A DNA stretch of 64,000 nucleotides, from NCBI RefSeq assembly GCF_900114215.1, contig NZ_FOSG01000003.1, forward strand, positions 62,001 to 126,000. The letters run 5' to 3'. Under the pieces are notes generated by a model that worked only from the letters and a program-made list of their open reading frames with translations, was not told where the DNA came from and ran no database searches. Made by a program: the position numbers and the translations under genes. Position 1 is the first letter of the stretch. Every line of letters starts with the position of its first letter. Source of the DNA: Streptomyces mangrovi (GTDB lineage: Bacteria > Actinomycetota > Actinomycetes > Streptomycetales > Streptomycetaceae). This document shows positions 60,314 to 64,000 of this stretch, piece by piece.

Positions 60314-60381
60314 TGGGGGCCGGGCGGGGAGTCCCCGCCCGGCCCCCACAGCGTTCCTCCCGCCCGGCCCCCACAGCGTTT
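60314..60381. repeat. Hairpin plus 22-base direct repeat after ctaA
   Basis: Perfect 17-base arms (GTGGGGGCCGGGCGGGG, 60314-60330, and 60334-60350) start 12 bases after the ctaA stop and should end its transcript. The 22 bases at 60335-60356 recur at 60360-60381, so one arm is present twice. Confidence 0.8.
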
Positions 60382-60437
60382 CCCCCGCTCTGCAGGACGC
60401 GCGGGCCGCGGCCTCCCGGGGACCGCGGCCGGACGCG

Positions 60438-60477
60438 GCGAGGCCCCGGTGCGGCTTGGGCCGCACCGGGGCCTCGC
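60438..60477. terminator. Bidirectional terminator in the ctaA / 116-residue gene gap
   Basis: Perfect 17-base arms GCGAGGCCCCGGTGCGG (60438-60454) and 60461-60477, loop CTTGGG, between two converging genes. The gap also has a 19-base tandem duplication at 60582-60619, just before the stop of the minus-strand gene. Confidence 0.85.
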
Positions 60478-60620
60478 GCGCCTGTGCCGGGCGGCGGACG
60501 AGCACGGGAGGCGGCGGCGGAACACGGTGGCCGAAGGGCGCCCGGCACAGGCCCTCGCGGCCGTCCCGCAGCGGCTCCCGCGTCAGCGGCTCTCGGGCGC
60601 GTCAGTGGCTCTCGGGCGCG

Positions 60621-60971
60621 TCAGCGGTCCTTGGGTCCTCCGACCTGGATGCCCGCCATCCGCTCCCACTCGTAGGGGCCGGTGCGGATCCGGGCGGCGA
60701 GGTCCCCGTCGAGGGTCTCGTGGACGGTGACCCCCGCCTTCTGCGCGGCCTCCTGCGCGACCTCGCGGGAGGGGGCCACCAGATCGCCCCAGCCGCCGTC
60801 CTCGCCGACGAGGACGATGCGCACGCCGCGCTCGCCGATGTAGGAGATCTGGGCGTCGGCGCTGCCGCCGCGCTCCTTGACGAACGCGGTGATCTCCTTG
60901 GCGAGCTTGGTCACCCAGCGCTGGGCCTTGGCGTCGGGCCCGGTCTCTTCCGCCTGCTGTGTGCTGTCCAT
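60621..60971 (-). CDS. Small conserved actinobacterial protein
   Basis: A 116-residue soluble protein with no signal. Pattern: helical start (DAKAQRWVTKLAKEITAFVK), strands ISYIGERGVRIVLVGEDGG, a helix and final GPYEWERMAGIQVGGPKDR. I do not recognise a domain. Its placement between ctaA and ctaB recurs in Streptomyces as far as I know, which suggests it is real. No ribosome site is obvious before ATG 60971. Confidence 0.7.
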   Translation of the reverse strand: MDSTQQAEETGPDAKAQRWVTKLAKEITAFVKERGGSADAQISYIGERGVRIVLVGEDGGWGDLVAPSREVAQEAAQKAGVTVHETLDGDLAARIRTGPYEWERMAGIQVGGPKDR

Positions 60972-61086
60972 GAACAGGATGCTACCGATGGGTAGATCGC
61001 CTGGCGACCGCGGCTCCGGGTGGCCTGCGCCACGCCCGGCGCCGACCCCGCGCCCGGCCCAGGAGCGGTACGGAGCCGGTGCGGGA

Positions 61087-62067
61087 TCAGCGCAGGAAGG
61101 GGTCCACCGCCACCGCCACGAACAGCAGCGACACATAGGTGATGGACCAGTGGAACAGCCGCATCTCCTTGAGCTTGGCGCCCGTGACCCCGGCCTTGGC
61201 CCTGGACTGGAGGGCGTGCGCCTCCCACAGCCACCAGCCGCCCGCGGCGAGCGCGACCAGCGGGTAGAACCAGCCGACGTAGCCCAGCGGCCACAGGGCC
61301 AGCGAGACGGCCACCATGATCCAGCTGTAGACCACGATCTGCCGGGCCACCGCGCGGTTGCCCGCGACGACCGGGAGCATCGGCACCCCGACACGGGCGT
61401 AGTCGTCCTTGACCTTCATCGACAGCGGCCAGTAGTGCGGCGGCGTCCAGAAGAAGATGACCAGGAAGAGGACGACGGCGGCCCAGCTCACCTCGTTCTT
61501 CACCGACGACCAGCCGATGAGCACGGGCATGCAGCCGGCGATGCCGCCCCAGACGATGTTCTGGGCGGTGCGCCGCTTGAGGATCATCGTGTAGACGACG
61601 ACGTAGAACAGCAGTGCGCCCAGGGACAGCGCCGCCGAGAGCCGGTTGACCGTCCAGCCGAACCACAGCGTGGAGACCACGGCCAGCGTGATACCGAAGA
61701 CCAGGGCCTCGCGCGGGGTCAGCACACCGGTGACCAGGGGGCGCTGCTCGGTGCGGTGCATCAGCGCGTCGATGTCCCGGTCGATGTACATGTTCAGCGC
61801 GTTGGCGCCGCCCGCCGACAGATAGCCGCCCAGACAGGTGGCCAGGACCAGCCACAGGTCGGGGACGCCCTGTTCGGCGAGGAACATCACCGGAATGGTG
61901 GTGATCAGCAGCAGCTCGATGATCCGCGGCTTGGTCAGCGCCACATAGCCCTTGATACGGGCCCCGAGCGGCCGGTGTGCTGGGCTCTGATCGAGCTCCC
62001 CCACGACCCCTCGGGTGTGGGCGGTATCCCCACCCGCGGGACGGGATTCGACGGCCGTCACGGACAC
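61087..62067 (-). CDS. ctaB: Protoheme IX farnesyltransferase (heme O synthase)
   Basis: A 326-residue UbiA-family prenyltransferase that adds a farnesyl group to heme B. The Asp-rich site is [18 protein letters not shown]; the second is [37 protein letters not shown] is the typical first helix, with nine membrane segments in all. GTG 62067 gives the longest form; GTG 62061 has AGGG six bases upstream and may be the true start. Confidence 0.96.
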   Translation of the reverse strand: MSVTAVESRPAGGDTAHTRGVVGELDQSPAHRPLGARIKGYVALTKPRIIELLLITTIPVMFLAEQGVPDLWLVLATCLGGYLSAGGANALNMYIDRDIDALMHRTEQRPLVTGVLTPREALVFGITLAVVSTLWFGWTVNRLSAALSLGALLFYVVVYTMILKRRTAQNIVWGGIAGCMPVLIGWSSVKNEVSWAAVVLFLVIFFWTPPHYWPLSMKVKDDYARVGVPMLPVVAGNRAVARQIVVYSWIMVAVSLALWPLGYVGWFYPLVALAAGGWWLWEAHALQSRAKAGVTGAKLKEMRLFHWSITYVSLLFVAVAVDPFLR

Positions 62068-62485
62068 CCCTGATCACGATGCGACATGCGCGGCTCGCGC
62101 CGCGTGGGAACAAGCGAGTCCGGACCTTCGAAAGGTCCCCTCACGACTCGCACGTACCACGCCACTGTAGACGCTGGCCATACGCCGCTCGCCCCGGGGG
62201 TCGCCCGTGTCGGTGCACCCCGCCGGGGGGTGCTCCGGCGGGGTGCGGGCAGGGGATGCACAGGGCCTAACGGGGCGCCGGAAGGCCGCGCTCATGTGCG
62301 CCGGGTGTTCCACAGATGCCCAGGTGAGACCCATCGAGCGCCCGGCTCGACCCGGTTTGCTCCACCGGCTTCCCAAAGGGTGAGCGGACCGAAAGGGGGA
62401 ACCCTGGCGGGGGTACGCTCGACACCGCCCGGTGTGACCTGACAGACACCGGCCTTCGACATGTGGAGAGGAGCCCTGACGCAGG
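62068..62485. promoter_or_regulatory. Divergent ctaB/tkt region
   Basis: 418 bases holding both promoters. A hairpin with 12-base arms GCACCCCGCCGG (62215-62226 and 62235-62246) lies in the middle. No ORF here looks real. The GTG of tkt is preceded by GGAGAGGAG at 12 to 20 bases. Confidence 0.5.
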
Positions 62486-64000
62486 GTGAGCACCAAGCCG
62501 ACCACCACAGATCTCGAGTGGACCGAACTGGATCAGCGGGCTGTCGACACCGTACGGGTCCTGGCGATGGACGCCGTGCAGAAAGTCGGTAACGGACACC
62601 CCGGTACCGCCATGAGCCTCGCTCCGGCGGCGTACCTGCTCTTCCAGAAGCTGATGCGGCACGACCCGTCCGACGCGCGGTGGACGGGCCGGGACCGGTT
62701 CGTCCTCTCCCCCGGCCACACCAGCCTGACGCTGTACATCCAGCTGTACCTGTCCGGCTACGGGCTGGAGCTGGAGGACCTGAAGGCCTTCCGCACCTGG
62801 GACAGCAGGACCCCGGGCCACCCGGAGCACGGCCACACGGTCGGGGTCGAGACCACCACCGGCCCGCTGGGCCAGGGCATCGCCAACGCCGTGGGCATGG
62901 CGATGGCCGCCCGCTACGAGCGCGGCCTGTTCGACCCGGACGCCGCCCCGGGCACCTCCCCCTTCGACCACACCGTCTGGACGATCGTCTCCGACGGCGA
63001 CCTGGAGGAGGGGGTCTCGGCCGAGGCCTCCTCGCTGGCCGGCCACCAGAAGCTGGGCAACATCGTCGCCCTGTACGACGACAACCACATCTCCATCGAG
63101 GGCGACACCGCGACCGCGCTGTCCGAGGACGTCCTGAAGCGCTACGAGGCCTACGGCTGGCACGTCCAGCGCATCGAGCAGGCGCCCAGCGGCGACTTCG
63201 ACGTCCAGGCGCTGTACGCGGCGCTGAAGGCGGCGCGGGAGGAGACCGGGCGGCCCTCCCTGATCGCCGCCCGCACGATCATCGCCTGGCCCGCGCCGAA
63301 CGCCCAGAACACCGAGGCCTCGCACGGCTCCGCGCTGGGCGAGGAGGAGGTCGCGGCCACCAAGCGGGTGCTGGGCTTCGACCCGGAGAAGGACTTCGAG
63401 GTGGCCGACGAGGTCCTTCGGCACGCCCGCAAGGTCGTGGACCGGGGCCGTGAGGCACGCCGGGCCTGGGAGGACGGGCTCACCAAGTGGCGCGGGGCCA
63501 ACCCCGGCCGCGCCGCCGATTTCGACCGGATCAGCGCCGGGAAGCTGCCCGAGGGCTGGGAGAAGGCGCTGCCCTCCTTCCCCGCCGGCAAGGACATGGC
63601 CACCCGCAAGGCGTCCGGCGCGGTGCTCAAGGAGCTGGGCGGTGTGATCCCCGAGCTGTGGGGCGGCTCCGCCGACCTCGCGGGCTCCAACAACACCACC
63701 ATCGACGCCTCCTCGTCCTTCCTCCCGGCGGACAACCCGCTGCCGGAGGCGGACCCGTACGGCCGCACGGTGCACTTCGGCATCCGCGAGCACGCCATGG
63801 GCTCGACCATGAACGGCATCGCGCTGCACGGCAACACCCGGATCTACGGCGGCACCTTCCTGGTGTTCTCCGACTACATGCGCCCGGCGGTGCGGCTGGC
63901 GGCCCTGATGAGGCTGCCGGTCACCTACGTGTGGACGCACGACTCCATCGGCCTGGGCGAGGACGGTCCGACCCACCAGCCGGTCGAGCACCTGGCGGCG
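62486..64000 (+). CDS. tkt: Transketolase, N-terminal part (cut by the window edge)
   Basis: 505 codons of a transketolase, which moves two-carbon units between sugar phosphates in the pentose phosphate pathway with thiamine diphosphate. Seen: MDAVQKVGNGHPGTAMSLAP, DRFVLSPGHTSLTLY, TTTGPLGQGIANAVGMAMA, the TPP/Mg motif VSDGDLEEGVSAEASSLAG with YDDNHISIEGD, FGIREHAMGSTMNGIALH and the HDSIGLGEDGPTHQPVEHL region with the catalytic-dimer residues. The last 190 or so residues are beyond the window. Confidence 0.96.
   Translation, partial: MSTKPTTTDLEWTELDQRAVDTVRVLAMDAVQKVGNGHPGTAMSLAPAAYLLFQKLMRHDPSDARWTGRDRFVLSPGHTSLTLYIQLYLSGYGLELEDLKAFRTWDSRTPGHPEHGHTVGVETTTGPLGQGIANAVGMAMAARYERGLFDPDAAPGTSPFDHTVWTIVSDGDLEEGVSAEASSLAGHQKLGNIVALYDDNHISIEGDTATALSEDVLKRYEAYGWHVQRIEQAPSGDFDVQALYAALKAAREETGRPSLIAARTIIAWPAPNAQNTEASHGSALGEEEVAATKRVLGFDPEKDFEVADEVLRHARKVVDRGREARRAWEDGLTKWRGANPGRAADFDRISAGKLPEGWEKALPSFPAGKDMATRKASGAVLKELGGVIPELWGGSADLAGSNNTTIDASSSFLPADNPLPEADPYGRTVHFGIREHAMGSTMNGIALHGNTRIYGGTFLVFSDYMRPAVRLAALMRLPVTYVWTHDSIGLGEDGPTHQPVEHLAA

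Noticed and set aside
1..64000. Mobile elements, tRNA, rRNA, CRISPR arrays
   Set aside because: No transposase, integrase, spaced repeat array or cloverleaf-type sequence was recognised; the many inverted repeats lie at gene ends and act as terminators.

Overview
The window is high-GC actinobacterial DNA with GTG starts, tightly overlapping genes and long GC-rich hairpin terminators. Gene content and order (cob cluster, LAETG surface protein, ectABCD, dapA/dapD, sufRBDCSU, ctaA/ctaB/tkt) match the conserved core chromosome of Streptomyces or a close relative. I see no mobile element, tRNA, rRNA or CRISPR array.

Layout. 1-10956: an eleven-gene, almost fully overlapping cobalamin operon (cobO, cobB, cobI, cobM, cbiD, cobL, a cbiG-cobJ fusion, a small ferredoxin, cobH, cbiX, cobC) with a strong terminator. 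11059-14165: a sortase-anchored (LAETG) surface protein, an amidohydrolase and a SigE-type ECF sigma factor. 14583-18098: ectoine/5-hydroxyectoine operon ectABCD behind an AT-rich leader and in front of three tandem hairpins. 18305-38823: a carbohydrate region of about 20 kb with a GH42 beta-galactosidase and divergent LacI regulator, a class V aminotransferase, an alpha-ketoglutarate-semialdehyde-type dehydrogenase with divergent IclR regulator, pectinesterase, pectate lyase, a sugar ABC importer without its own ATPase, an oxidoreductase fused to a DUF6807/PmoA domain, an IlvD/Edd sugar-acid dehydratase, a DapA-superfamily lyase, a GntR regulator and an unrecognised 412-residue protein. 39358-46788: small membrane protein, tandem TerD-type protein, small ORF, PhoX-type phosphatase, acidic hypothetical, secreted nuclease/phosphatase. 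46964-50230: dapA-like gene, EI24 membrane protein, dapD, SMR transporter. 50358-57349: Fe-S assembly operon sufR-B-D-Rieske-C-S-U-T with a SufR operator. 57516-64000: ABC-2 exporter pair, heme A synthase ctaA, small conserved protein, heme O synthase ctaB and the 5' part of transketolase.

How they work together. The most interesting block is the carbohydrate region. It reads as one programme: secreted pectin-cleaving enzymes, an importer, an oxidoreductase, a sugar-acid dehydratase, a keto-deoxy-acid lyase/dehydratase and a semialdehyde dehydrogenase. These are the step types of a non-phosphorylative route from a pectin-derived sugar to 2-oxoglutarate. Operator-like sequences of three regulator families (LacI, IclR, GntR) sit at its promoters. 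Its least described parts are the oxidoreductase-DUF6807 fusion and the 412-residue protein. Substrate assignments here are inference.
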